A stretch of DNA of 64,000 nucleotides from the NCBI RefSeq assembly GCF_011604685.1, contig NZ_CP050063.1, forward strand, positions 1,138,501-1,202,500, given 5' to 3'. The notes below the pieces were generated by a model. The model saw only the letters and a program-made list of their open reading frames with translations. It did not search any database and had not been told where the DNA came from. Of the stretch, positions 45,431 through 53,255 are shown in pieces (position 1 is the stretch's first letter; each line of letters starts with the position of its first letter). Position numbers and translations under genes: made by a program. The stretch is from Spirosoma aureum (GTDB lineage: Bacteria; Bacteroidota; Bacteroidia; Cytophagales; Spirosomataceae).

Positions 45431-46304
45431 CCGTTGAGCGGGGTTGACTGGGGTTCGTACCAATAGAGTCGATGTCCGAAATCAGCCCACGACCCTCCTG
45501 TCTTTCAACCAGATTGGTATATTGAAAACCAATAGCGATGTAGAGCATGGAATTCAGTAATGTCCGGCCAACGAGGGCAATAACATTAGCCAGCGTGAGC
45601 CATACCACCGAAACATCAGGTAATAGTTTGCCACCAATAAGAAAACCAACGATGGCGCTTGGAATGGCGAAAATGAGCCCTACAATACCGACAATGATGC
45701 CCATTACAATAATCAGCCCGAACGTAGACCACCACTTATCCCGGATGAGTTTGAAACAGCGCTCCCAGGTTTTCCCGAAATCGGTGCCTTCAAATGAGGT
45801 GACAGCTAAAGAAAGCGATAAGACAACGGCTACATAAATGCCCGGAATGAAAAAGAACATAAAGCCAACGAAGGTGACAATAGAACTCAGGAGCGAAATG
45901 ATAATCGCGCGGCCAATGGCGGGCTGCACTTCATTCCAGACCTCTTGTACACCAATTGGGGCTCCATTCGTTCGGGCATAAATCTTCATGTGGGCGTAGG
46001 TCGTGAGAATAACAACGACATTGGCCAGGATGCTCAGAAGGATAACCAGCCAGAATGTAGGCGATACAAACTGGCTCATGATCTGAAACATGGCCATTGG
46101 GTCCGGATTTTTATTGCCGCCTGCCTGTGTCGCTATTTTCAGAAAATTTGACTGGAGAATGCCGGTTGCAATTCCCGCGACCAGCGCAACCGGCCCAACG
46201 ATATAAAGTAAGGCCATTCCCAGACTGCGGAAGTTCTGGCCGATGTACTGAAACGTAGCATTGATCTTGTTGCCAAAATCGCGCTGCAGAAAAAGTTGAA
46301 TCAT
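45414..46304 (-). CDS. Multi-pass membrane protein of the MoxR cluster
   Basis: 296-residue protein with about six hydrophobic helices, with YIVGPVALVAGIATGIL, ILANVVVILTTYAHMKIY, FMFFFIPGIYVAVVLSLSLAV and GIIVGIVGLIFAIPSAIVGFL among them. It resembles the membrane domain found in glycerophosphodiesterase-like and DUF975 proteins, but no catalytic motif is present. Its start overlaps the SpoIIM gene's stop by 4 nt (ATGA), so the two are translationally coupled. Likely partners are the SpoIIM and RDD membrane proteins of the same cluster. Confidence 0.75.
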   Translation of the reverse strand: MIQLFLQRDFGNKINATFQYIGQNFRSLGMALLYIVGPVALVAGIATGILQSNFLKIATQAGGNKNPDPMAMFQIMSQFVSPTFWLVILLSILANVVVILTTYAHMKIYARTNGAPIGVQEVWNEVQPAIGRAIIISLLSSIVTFVGFMFFFIPGIYVAVVLSLSLAVTSFEGTDFGKTWERCFKLIRDKWWSTFGLIIVMGIIVGIVGLIFAIPSAIVGFLIGGKLLPDVSVVWLTLANVIALVGRTLLNSMLYIAIGFQYTNLVERQEGRGLISDIDSIGTNPSQPRSTDEGSF

Positions 46305-47260
46305 GGCTGACTATTGCGGTTAAGTGAAATAGGGTACAGGATAAAATACCAGATAATAAAAGCGGCTGAAACCAGAATAATGCTACCGCTAATGACAGGT
46401 GGTAAGGTCAGCCGGGTAATAAAGCTTTCCAGAAAGCCAGCCATGATAAAGATCGGCACTAGTCCAATAGCGATTTTGAGCCCCTGCTTGATTCCCCGCT
46501 TAAACGACTCCAGCCGCGAGTAAGTCCCCGGAAATAACAGGCTATTCCCTACAGTCAGGCCCGCACAGCCCGCAATGACAATCGCCGAAATCTCAAGCGT
46601 ACCATGAATCCAGATTTTCAGGATTGAATCGAGCAGCAACCCACGTTCATAGAAGAAGTACTGGAAAGAGCCAAGCATCACGCCATTATAGAACAGCATG
46701 GCCATCGTGCCGAACGATGCGAACAAGCCAAATATAAATGTACGGAAAGCTACGTAAATGTTATTGAGGGTGATCTGAATAAACATCGATGCCTGGCCCT
46801 GACTATTATACACACCCAGTGGATCACCTTTCTTGATGTTTTCGAGCGTCATATTGACGTACTGATCACCCAAAATCAACCGAACGAAGGTGTTGTCGTG
46901 AGCGGCCGATACCCAGCCAAGAATACCAGCTGCCAGGAAAATGGCCGCCGATACGGCCAGCAAACGATGCGACTGACGGAATAGCAGCGGTAACTCATAC
47001 TTCCAGAAGGTGATAAAGCGGCTGCGATCATCGCGCCGGTTTTGCATCAGCCCCCGGTGCATTTGAGCAGTTAACCCGTTGAGATAACGAGTTACATTTG
47101 AATCTGGGTAAAACGTTCGGGCATACGACAGATCATCGGTTAGTTCAACGAAGCGATCGGTTAGTTCGTCGGGATCTGGCCGGGCAGCCTTTGCCGTTGA
47201 ATTCTGTTCGATATCGCGCCACTTGTCGGAGTTGCGTTTAACGAAAAGGGCTTCACGCAT
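46301..47260 (-). CDS. SpoIIM-like (stage II sporulation protein M family) membrane protein
   Basis: 319-residue protein with a soluble N-terminal helical region (~1-95) and five or six helices. The family motif GLTVGNSLLFPGTYSRLESFKRG sits near residue 240, after the conserved IWIHGTLEISAIVIAGCAGL. Distant relatives take part in peptidoglycan remodelling at spore septa, but this organism type does not sporulate. It is the first gene of the minus-strand cluster and is divergent from the RDD gene by 170 bp. Confidence 0.88.
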   Translation of the reverse strand: MREALFVKRNSDKWRDIEQNSTAKAARPDPDELTDRFVELTDDLSYARTFYPDSNVTRYLNGLTAQMHRGLMQNRRDDRSRFITFWKYELPLLFRQSHRLLAVSAAIFLAAGILGWVSAAHDNTFVRLILGDQYVNMTLENIKKGDPLGVYNSQGQASMFIQITLNNIYVAFRTFIFGLFASFGTMAMLFYNGVMLGSFQYFFYERGLLLDSILKIWIHGTLEISAIVIAGCAGLTVGNSLLFPGTYSRLESFKRGIKQGLKIAIGLVPIFIMAGFLESFITRLTLPPVISGSIILVSAAFIIWYFILYPISLNRNSQP

Positions 47261-47357
47261 AGGTTGTTGATCGATTGTTAGTTCCAGTATTTCATCGGCT
47301 AATGTAGCAGATCGTGAAAATTGGTTATTTGTTTACTAAGAACAAAAGAAAGCTTGT

Positions 47358-47365
47358 TAATTTTG
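47358..47365 (+). promoter_or_regulatory. Probable -7 element for the RDD gene
   Basis: TAATTTTG matches TAnnTTTG and lies 65 nt before ATG 47431. No -33 at good spacing was seen. Confidence 0.4.
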
Positions 47366-47430
47366 ACGATTCACCCGTCTCAACGGTAATTTGCCGGTGA
47401 TTACTGGTTATTGACGACAAATCATTGACA

Positions 47431-48126
47431 ATGGCTGTTGCTATCCGCACTTCCCAAAATGTTTTACTGGAATACGAACCGGCCAGTCTTGGTGAACGGA
47501 TTCTGGCCGCACTGATCGACTATCTGGTTATATTTGGTTGGGTTGTGCTAATGGTTACGATACCGAATCGCCTAGGGATTCGGACGGGTAATTTTTACGT
47601 TGTTTTTGCGATGCTGCCCGTTGTTTCCTATGACCTGATTTCGGAATGGTTTCTGAATGGACGAAGTATCGGCAAACTGGCCTTGGGCATCCGGGTTGTT
47701 ATGCTCGATGGATCACCGCCCGGTTTGGGCGCTTACCTGATTCGGTGGTTGCTCCGGATCGTGGAGTCGGTGCTATTTGTGGGTGGAATTGTTCCGGTTA
47801 TTACCGTAGCCGTTAATGGAAAAGGGCAACGTCTGGGCGATATTGCAGCCGGAACGACCGTTGTTAAACTTAAACCAGCAGTTTCATTAGACGATATCCT
47901 GATTCGCCCATTGACAGAAAATTACATCGTTCAGTTCCCCGATGTTCGTTTACTGAGCGACCGCGATATTGGCATTGTTCGCGAAGCACTGCGCCGGAGA
48001 GATACCGATGTTTTGATCCGCACCGCTGACAAGATCAAGGAAGTTACCGGCATTCAAAGTTCTATGTCAAGTCAGGCCTTTCTGGAAACGGTTGTCAGCG
48101 ATTATCAGTTTATAACAACACAGTAA
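47431..48126 (+). CDS. RDD-family membrane protein
   Basis: 231-residue protein. It opens with VLLEYEPASLGERILAALIDYLVI, the RDD family start, and has four hydrophobic helices; the second half shows SIGKLALGIRVVMLDGSPPGLGAYLIRWLLRIVE and GQRLGDIAAGTTVVK. The C-terminal ~70 residues are soluble. RDD proteins are membrane components of poorly known transport or metal-related complexes and often accompany SpoIIM/DUF4129 genes. It is divergent from that cluster. ATG 47431 preferred over TTG 47425. Confidence 0.92.
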   Translation: MAVAIRTSQNVLLEYEPASLGERILAALIDYLVIFGWVVLMVTIPNRLGIRTGNFYVVFAMLPVVSYDLISEWFLNGRSIGKLALGIRVVMLDGSPPGLGAYLIRWLLRIVESVLFVGGIVPVITVAVNGKGQRLGDIAAGTTVVKLKPAVSLDDILIRPLTENYIVQFPDVRLLSDRDIGIVREALRRRDTDVLIRTADKIKEVTGIQSSMSSQAFLETVVSDYQFITTQ

Positions 48127-48213
48127 TGTCTGGCCCAGATTGCTACGGCAGGCCGTCCTATTGGGCCCATTCTCTTCTATAACGGGTCAAACTCAAGTTT
48201 GGCCCAGATAATT

Positions 48214-49416
48214 ATGCTCGAATCAATCAAATCGCTCGCCCGGCAGTATGCGGCTGACATTGTACAGACGCGTCGCCACTTACACGCACATCCCGAACTT
48301 TCGTTTCACGAACGCAATACGGCGCGTTTTGTGGCTGACCAGCTAAAAGCTATTGGTATAACTCCGCAAGAAGGTGTCGCCGATACGGGTTTAGTGGCCA
48401 TTATTGAAGGCAAAACAGGTAATGGTTCATTATCTACATCGAAAGTGGTTGGACTGCGCGCCGATATGGACGCGCTCCCTATCCATGAAGCGAACAATGT
48501 GCCCTACAAATCGACCGTCGATGGAGTCATGCACGCTTGTGGGCACGATGCCCACACGGCAAGCCTGCTCGGTGTAGCCCGTATTCTGCATGTGCTACGC
48601 GACCAGTTCGACGGAACCGTGAAGCTGGTCTTTCAGCCTGGCGAAGAGAAAGCACCTGGCGGAGCGTCGCTGATGATTAAAGAAGGCGTTCTGGAAAATC
48701 CGGCTCCGGTGAGTATGCTCGGCCAACACGTAGCTCCGAATATTCCAGTAGGTAAAATTGGCTTCCGCGAAGGAATGTATATGGCCAGTACCGACGAACT
48801 TTACCTGACCGTTCGGGGAAAAGGTGGTCATGCGGCCATGCCCGATAACCTTGTCGATCCAGTATTGATTGCGTCGCACATTATTGTCGCCCTGCAACAA
48901 GTCATCAGCCGCAACCGCCCACCCGCCAGTCCGTCCGTATTATCGTTTGGCCGGTTTATTGCCGATGGCGTCACCAATGTCATTCCTAACGAAGTCAACA
49001 TTGAGGGTACGTTTCGGTGTATGAATGAGGAATGGCGGGCCGAAGGTAAACGCCGGATGGTTAAACTGGCCGAAGGTATTGCTGAAGCGATGGGAGGCTC
49101 CTGCGAGTTCAGAATTGTTCACGGCTATCCGTATTTGAAAAACCACCCCGAGCTGACAAGGCGTGTACGGGCGCAGGCCGTCGAATACATGGGCGCAGAA
49201 AATGTCGTTGATCTGGATCTATGGATGGCTGGTGAGGACTTTGCGTTCTATTCGCAGGTCGTCGACTCGTGTTTCTACCGGCTCGGAACTCGCAATGAAG
49301 CAAGGGGTATCGTTTCAGGTGTGCATACGCCAACGTTCGACATTGACGAAGCTGCTCTGGAAACGGGGGCTGGTCTGATGAGCTGGCTAGCCGTGCAGGA
49401 ATTGCAGCTAATGTAA
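48214..49416 (+). CDS. M20-family metallopeptidase/amidohydrolase
   Basis: Cytosolic zinc hydrolase (400 aa) similar to N-acyl amino acid, hippurate and IAA-amino acid hydrolases. Zinc-binding motifs: HPELSFHERNTARFV near the start, VGLRADMDALPIHE, MHACGHDAHTASLLG, FQPGEEKAPGGASLMI and MAGEDFAFYSQ near the C-terminus. The lid/dimerisation domain lies at ~190-300. ATG 48214 preferred over TTG 48199. It has an 87-nt gap after the RDD gene. Substrate is unknown but is likely an N-acylated amino acid. Confidence 0.94.
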   Translation: MLESIKSLARQYAADIVQTRRHLHAHPELSFHERNTARFVADQLKAIGITPQEGVADTGLVAIIEGKTGNGSLSTSKVVGLRADMDALPIHEANNVPYKSTVDGVMHACGHDAHTASLLGVARILHVLRDQFDGTVKLVFQPGEEKAPGGASLMIKEGVLENPAPVSMLGQHVAPNIPVGKIGFREGMYMASTDELYLTVRGKGGHAAMPDNLVDPVLIASHIIVALQQVISRNRPPASPSVLSFGRFIADGVTNVIPNEVNIEGTFRCMNEEWRAEGKRRMVKLAEGIAEAMGGSCEFRIVHGYPYLKNHPELTRRVRAQAVEYMGAENVVDLDLWMAGEDFAFYSQVVDSCFYRLGTRNEARGIVSGVHTPTFDIDEAALETGAGLMSWLAVQELQLM

Positions 49417-49561
49417 TCAGCAATGGTGAGAACTCATCCGCATTCCATGGCGCCGTTTATACCGAAAGTCGGGGTGTTGAACGCTTACTCTTGAAGCGTG
49501 TAAGCGCTTAATAGACAAGAGTTAAGTAATTTGTATAGTGGATATCAAGACTAAATGAAAT

Positions 49562-49591
49562 CTCCCCGGACCTCATATGAAGTTTGGGGAG
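49562..49591 (+). terminator. Hairpin terminator after the M20 peptidase gene
   Basis: CTCCCC (49562-49567) pairs with GGGGAG (49586-49591), with additional A/T pairs outside and TTTTCGTTT following. It ends the upstream unit before the dehydrogenase operon. Confidence 0.65.
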
Positions 49592-49653
49592 TTTTCGTTT
49601 AGCTGAAAATCATTTTTATAATTGATATGATCTTCTAAAAGTGTATCTATAAA

Positions 49654-49687
49654 TTGCACAATCCATTCCTTGATTGTTATACATTTG
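49654..49687 (+). promoter_or_regulatory. Promoter of the gluconate-dehydrogenase-like operon
   Basis: TACATTTG (49680-49687) matches TAnnTTTG, with TTG at 49654-49656, 23 nt upstream as a -33. It lies 47 nt before ATG 49735. Because these bases overlap an earlier in-frame start, they support ATG 49735 as the true start. Confidence 0.55.
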
Positions 49688-49734
49688 TAATTCCTTACAT
49701 CGTTCTATTTGAAAGTTTAACTCGCTCTAAGCAC

Positions 49735-50373
49735 ATGAACAGAAGAGACGCCCTCATGCGGGTAGCTGCGTTGGCCGGTGCAACCATGACGTTGCCCGCA
49801 TTGGCCGAAACGCTCGAAGCTTCGGCTACCCGACGCGCCCTGACGGGCAAGCCGCTCTTTTTTACGGCCGATCAGGATGCGACCGTTGCTGAACTGGCTG
49901 ATACCATTATTCCGACAACATCAACCCCCGGCGCTAAAGCCGCTAAGGTGAACGAAGTCATTGATATTCTTCTGAAAGACTGCTACAAACCAGAGGATCA
50001 GCAGCGTTTTCTGGAAGGTCTCACTCAGACAAACAAATTGAGCCAGGATGCCTATGGTAAAGCGTTTGTACAGCTCGATCCTGCACAACGTATTGAGGTT
50101 GTGAAAAAGCTCGAAGCAGAAGCCAAGCAACAACTCGCGCAGATGGCTAGTGCAAAGGCAGCCGCCAAAGTGGAAAATTCGCAGGCCGACCTGCAAATGC
50201 CCGATTCGAAGAAACGCTACACGCCCTTCTTTACGATTCTTAAAGACCTGACCCTAACGGGCTATTTTACTTCGGAAATTGGTGCCACACAAGCCCTTGA
50301 ATACGTAGCCGTTCCGGGCCGTTACGATGGTTGTGTTCCGCTCAAAGCCGGTCAGAAGGCCTGGGCCATTTAA
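49735..50373 (+). CDS. Gluconate 2-dehydrogenase subunit 3-like Tat-exported small subunit
   Basis: Small subunit (212 aa) of a membrane- or periplasm-associated FAD dehydrogenase. A Tat leader MNRRDALMRVAALAGATM with RR at 3-4 starts at ATG 49735. The family domain covers ~45-210 with ELADTIIPTTSTPGAKAAKVNEVI, FLEGLTQTNKLSQDAYGKAF and FFTILKDLTLTGYFTSEIGATQALEY. Such subunits carry the Tat signal for the companion FAD subunit and help dock it. The next gene is the GMC oxidoreductase, 94 bp downstream, with an inverted repeat between. Confidence 0.93.
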   Translation: MNRRDALMRVAALAGATMTLPALAETLEASATRRALTGKPLFFTADQDATVAELADTIIPTTSTPGAKAAKVNEVIDILLKDCYKPEDQQRFLEGLTQTNKLSQDAYGKAFVQLDPAQRIEVVKKLEAEAKQQLAQMASAKAAAKVENSQADLQMPDSKKRYTPFFTILKDLTLTGYFTSEIGATQALEYVAVPGRYDGCVPLKAGQKAWAI

Positions 50374-50376
50374 TGT

Positions 50377-50454
50377 ATAATGAATAATACACAATGAATA
50401 ATTGAATGGAGCTATCTCCATTATCCCCTACAGGCGACCCCGATTATTCATTAT
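50377..50454. repeat. Nested inverted repeats between the two dehydrogenase genes
   Basis: ATAATGAATAAT (50377-50388) and ATTATTCATTAT (50443-50454) are perfect 12-bp arms. Inside is AATGGAG/CTCCATT (50405-50411, 50416-50422, loop CTAT). The element begins 4 bases after the small-subunit stop codon (50373) and lies 13 nt before the GMC start, so it could alter the ratio of subunits. Confidence 0.7.
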
Positions 50455-50467
50455 CCATTTAAAAATC

Positions 50468-52186
50468 ATGAATCTTAACATAGACGCAAAAAAAGATATG
50501 ACTTACGACGCTATTGTCGTAGGGTCAGGTATTTCGGGAGGCTGGGCTGCTAAAGAGCTGACCCAGAAAGGCCTGAAAGTATTGATGTTGGAGCGCGGGC
50601 GCGATGTGAAACACATTGAAGGCTATCCTACCGCAACCAATAACCCGTGGGATTTTCCACACCGGGGGCGTATTACGACCATGGCTGCTGAAGAATACTG
50701 GGCAAACATGCGTACGGGTTATACCGCCAATGAAGAGTGGCGTCACTTTTTTGAGAACGATAAAGAGAATCCCTACCTCGAAAAACGAAAAGTAGACTGG
50801 ATTCGCGGCTACCACGTAGGCGGCCGCTCCCTGATGTGGGGACGCCAGAGCTATCGCTGGAACAAAGAAGACTTTATGGCGAATGCCAAAGAGGGTATCG
50901 GTGTCGACTGGCCAATTCGCTATGAAGACCTTGCCCCCTGGTATAATTACGTAGAAACCTTCGCAGGTATTTCGGGTAGCAAAGATGGGCTTGACGTTCT
51001 GCCGGATGGTAATTATCTGCCACCCATGCAGATGAATTGCCTGGAGAAGGAAGCGAAAAAGAAAATCGAAAAAGCGTTCCCGGCCCGCACGGTAACAATG
51101 GGTCGTACGGCTCACCTGACTGCACCCAAACAGCTGCATTACGATCTGGGCCGGGCTGCCTGCCAATTCCGTAATCAGTGTATGCGCGGCTGCCCCTATG
51201 GCGCTTATTTTAGCACACAGTCGGCGACGCTGCCAGCAGCAGTCAAAACGGGCCGGTTAACGCTTCGTCCTGATTCGATTGTGGCTGAGGTCCTGTATGA
51301 CGAGAAAAAAGGAAAGGCTACCGGCGTTCGCGTGATCGATCAGAACACGAAAGAAGTTCGCGAGTATTATGCCCGGATTATCTTTCTGAATGCGTCGGCA
51401 TTTGCCAGTACGTCGATTCTGATGAACTCAAAGTCGCACCGGTTCCCGAATGGAATGGGTAATGAGTCTGACCAGCTTGGCCGGAACATTATGGATCACC
51501 ATCTGGCGGTTGGAGCGGCTGGCACATTCGATGGCATGGAAGATCAGTATTATTATGGTCGTCGGGCCAATGGGGTTTATGTACCACGTTACCGCAACTG
51601 GGCTGGCGACAAACGCGATTATGTTCGTGGCTTTGGCTATCAGGGCGGTGCCGGTCGGGGCGGCTGGGGACGTGGAAATGGCATGGAAGGTTTTGGTGGT
51701 GATTTCAAAGACAGCCTGACCAAACCCGGTCCATGGACGATGAGTCTGGGGGGCTTCGGCGAAATGATTGCCGATCCGAACAACCGCATGACCCTATCAC
51801 CCGACCAGAAAGACAAGTGGGGACTGCCCCTGATTGTGTTTGACGCAGCTTACGGCGAAAACGAGAAAAAAATGCGCATCGACATGATGAACGATGCGGC
51901 CGAAATGCTCGAAGCGGCTGGTATTAAAAACGTGACGCCCTACAACGATGAGTCGAAGCATCCAGGTATTGGCATTCACGAAATGGGTACAGCCCGCATG
52001 GGTCGTGATCCAAAAACATCGATCCTGAACGCACACAATCAGATCCATACGGTTAAAAACGTGTTTAACACCGATGGAGCCTGTATGACATCAGCATCGT
52101 GTGTGAATCCTTCGCTGACATATATGGCCCTGACGGCTCGCGCTGCCGATTTTGCCGTAAAAGAAATGAAAAAGGGGAATCTCTAA
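50468..52186 (+). CDS. GMC-family FAD oxidoreductase with Fe-S cysteines (glucoside 3-dehydrogenase or gluconate dehydrogenase-like)
   Basis: Large subunit (572 aa). FAD-binding motif AIVVGSGISGGWAAKELTQKG is near residue 14. The GMC active-site region HEMGTARMGRDPKTS and the C-terminal VNPSLTYMALTARA are typical. Near residues 233-244 the motif CQFRNQCMRGC has spacing Cys-x5-Cys-x3-Cys, as in sugar dehydrogenases that hold a 3Fe-4S cluster. There is no export signal; it most likely travels through Tat bound to the small subunit upstream. Bacteroidota homologs include glucoside 3-dehydrogenases, which fits the DUF1080 gene elsewhere in the window. A cytochrome partner is absent nearby. Confidence 0.88.
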   Translation: MNLNIDAKKDMTYDAIVVGSGISGGWAAKELTQKGLKVLMLERGRDVKHIEGYPTATNNPWDFPHRGRITTMAAEEYWANMRTGYTANEEWRHFFENDKENPYLEKRKVDWIRGYHVGGRSLMWGRQSYRWNKEDFMANAKEGIGVDWPIRYEDLAPWYNYVETFAGISGSKDGLDVLPDGNYLPPMQMNCLEKEAKKKIEKAFPARTVTMGRTAHLTAPKQLHYDLGRAACQFRNQCMRGCPYGAYFSTQSATLPAAVKTGRLTLRPDSIVAEVLYDEKKGKATGVRVIDQNTKEVREYYARIIFLNASAFASTSILMNSKSHRFPNGMGNESDQLGRNIMDHHLAVGAAGTFDGMEDQYYYGRRANGVYVPRYRNWAGDKRDYVRGFGYQGGAGRGGWGRGNGMEGFGGDFKDSLTKPGPWTMSLGGFGEMIADPNNRMTLSPDQKDKWGLPLIVFDAAYGENEKKMRIDMMNDAAEMLEAAGIKNVTPYNDESKHPGIGIHEMGTARMGRDPKTSILNAHNQIHTVKNVFNTDGACMTSASCVNPSLTYMALTARAADFAVKEMKKGNL

Positions 52187-52203
52187 TAAATTGCATTTAT
52201 ATG

Positions 52204-52242
52204 AAAAGGGGGGTGGGCAACGGTTGCTCACCCCCCTTTTTT
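52204..52242 (+). terminator. Strong intrinsic terminator
   Basis: An 18-bp GC-rich stem (52204-52221 and 52223-52240) with one G-T pair, minimal loop, preceded by AAAA and followed by TTAATT. It ends the dehydrogenase operon. Confidence 0.9.
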
Positions 52243-52367
52243 AATTGCTGATGTTGATCATTTATGCTTTTGACATAGCGAGTCGGGTTGGGCTGTAACA
52301 ACGCCACGAATTGTTTTCACATAATGATTCGGTTGACTATAAATGGGAAGCTATTGATCAAAAACTC

Positions 52368-52934
52368 ATGACAGATTTGGAGCTTCTTCGGGCGTGTCAG
52401 CGCAATGACCCTCGTGCACAAACCGTATTATATCAACGATTCAAGGGGCACCTGATGGGGTTGCATCGTCGATATGCCCGCAATCGGCCCGAAGCCGAAG
52501 ATATGTTTCAGGAGGGATTTATCCGGATTTTTCAGCAACTCCATACCATTGAGCAACCCGAACGAATGCTTCACTGGATGAAACGGGTAATGGTTAATAC
52601 CGCTATCAATGCTTATCACAAGAACCAGCAAAAACGATATGAAACAGATCGTCTGGACGAGATAGGCGAAGCTGCACTCGAATGCAGTGCGCATGATTAT
52701 CGTGACACATTTGCCCGCTTATCGGCCGACGAAGTAGCCAAACTGGTACATGAACTACCCGATGGATATCGGATGGTCTTTAAGTTGCATGTCATGGATG
52801 GTTATAACCATCCTGAAATTGCCCAATTACTGGATATTTCCGAAGGCACTTCCAAATCACAACTGGTTCGTGCTAAAAAATCATTGAAAGCGAAACTTAA
52901 AAAAATCGGTATTGTCCGTTATGAATGCTGCTGA
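52368..52934 (+). CDS. ECF-type RNA polymerase sigma-70 factor
   Basis: 188-residue alternative sigma factor. Region 2: VLYQRFKGHLMGLHRRYARN and AEDMFQEGFIRIFQQLHT, with the QEGF promoter-melting helix. Region 4: LPDGYRMVFKLHVMDGYNHPEIAQLLDISEGTSKSQLVRAKKSL, a clear helix-turn-helix. ATG 52368 is preferred; TTG 52311 upstream gives extra residues unlike ECF factors. No anti-sigma gene follows, so control may be by transcription or by a partner elsewhere. The next gene is a secreted Thr/Gly-rich repeat protein, a possible target. Confidence 0.95.
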   Translation: MTDLELLRACQRNDPRAQTVLYQRFKGHLMGLHRRYARNRPEAEDMFQEGFIRIFQQLHTIEQPERMLHWMKRVMVNTAINAYHKNQQKRYETDRLDEIGEAALECSAHDYRDTFARLSADEVAKLVHELPDGYRMVFKLHVMDGYNHPEIAQLLDISEGTSKSQLVRAKKSLKAKLKKIGIVRYECC

Positions 52935-53200
52935 ACTTTCCTGGATCAGTTCGGTACAAAGCAGCCTGTACAATTGATATTCCTGGGATAGAACAACGGA
53001 TTTGAATTGAAAAGTTGTTGATAAGAATGTAGTTATTCAGGATTTTACGTATCTATGTTAATTTAGTGCCATTATTAGATTTTATGGCAGATAATATGTT
53101 GAAAATTAGCATTTTGTATTCAATTTTAGCGAACTGCGAAAAGACGGATTTATTAAGTTTTACAGGAAAAAAACTAAAAAAAGTTAAACAACACCCTATT
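52935..53200 (+). promoter_or_regulatory. AT-rich intergenic region with no gene
   Basis: No supported coding sequence; the minus-strand frame at 53053-53253 is composed of Phe/Ile/Leu/Lys codons as expected of AT-rich DNA. The inverted repeat at 53201-53255 follows. Promoter of the next gene must lie here, but no clear -33/-7 pair was found. Confidence 0.4.
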
Positions 53201-53255
53201 AGTTGAGTTATACTATAGAATATCAGGTAAAAGTGGTAATCAATATAACTCAACT
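53201..53255 (+). promoter_or_regulatory. Perfect 12-bp inverted repeat ending at the start codon
   Basis: AGTTGAGTTATA (53201-53212) and TATAACTCAACT (53244-53255) are exact reverse complements with 31 nt between. The right arm touches ATG 53256, so folding would hide the ribosome entry region, or the two arms may be an operator for a dimer such as a regulator. It is the clearest regulatory signature for the Thr/Gly-rich gene. Confidence 0.65.

Noticed and set aside
46301..47260. True sporulation gene
   Set aside because: SpoIIM family members occur in many non-sporulating bacteria and no other spore gene is present.
53053..53253. Minus-strand 66-residue frame
   Set aside because: Composition of Phe, Ile, Leu, Lys and Asn follows AT-rich DNA, and it overlaps the palindrome and upstream region of the Thr/Gly-rich gene.
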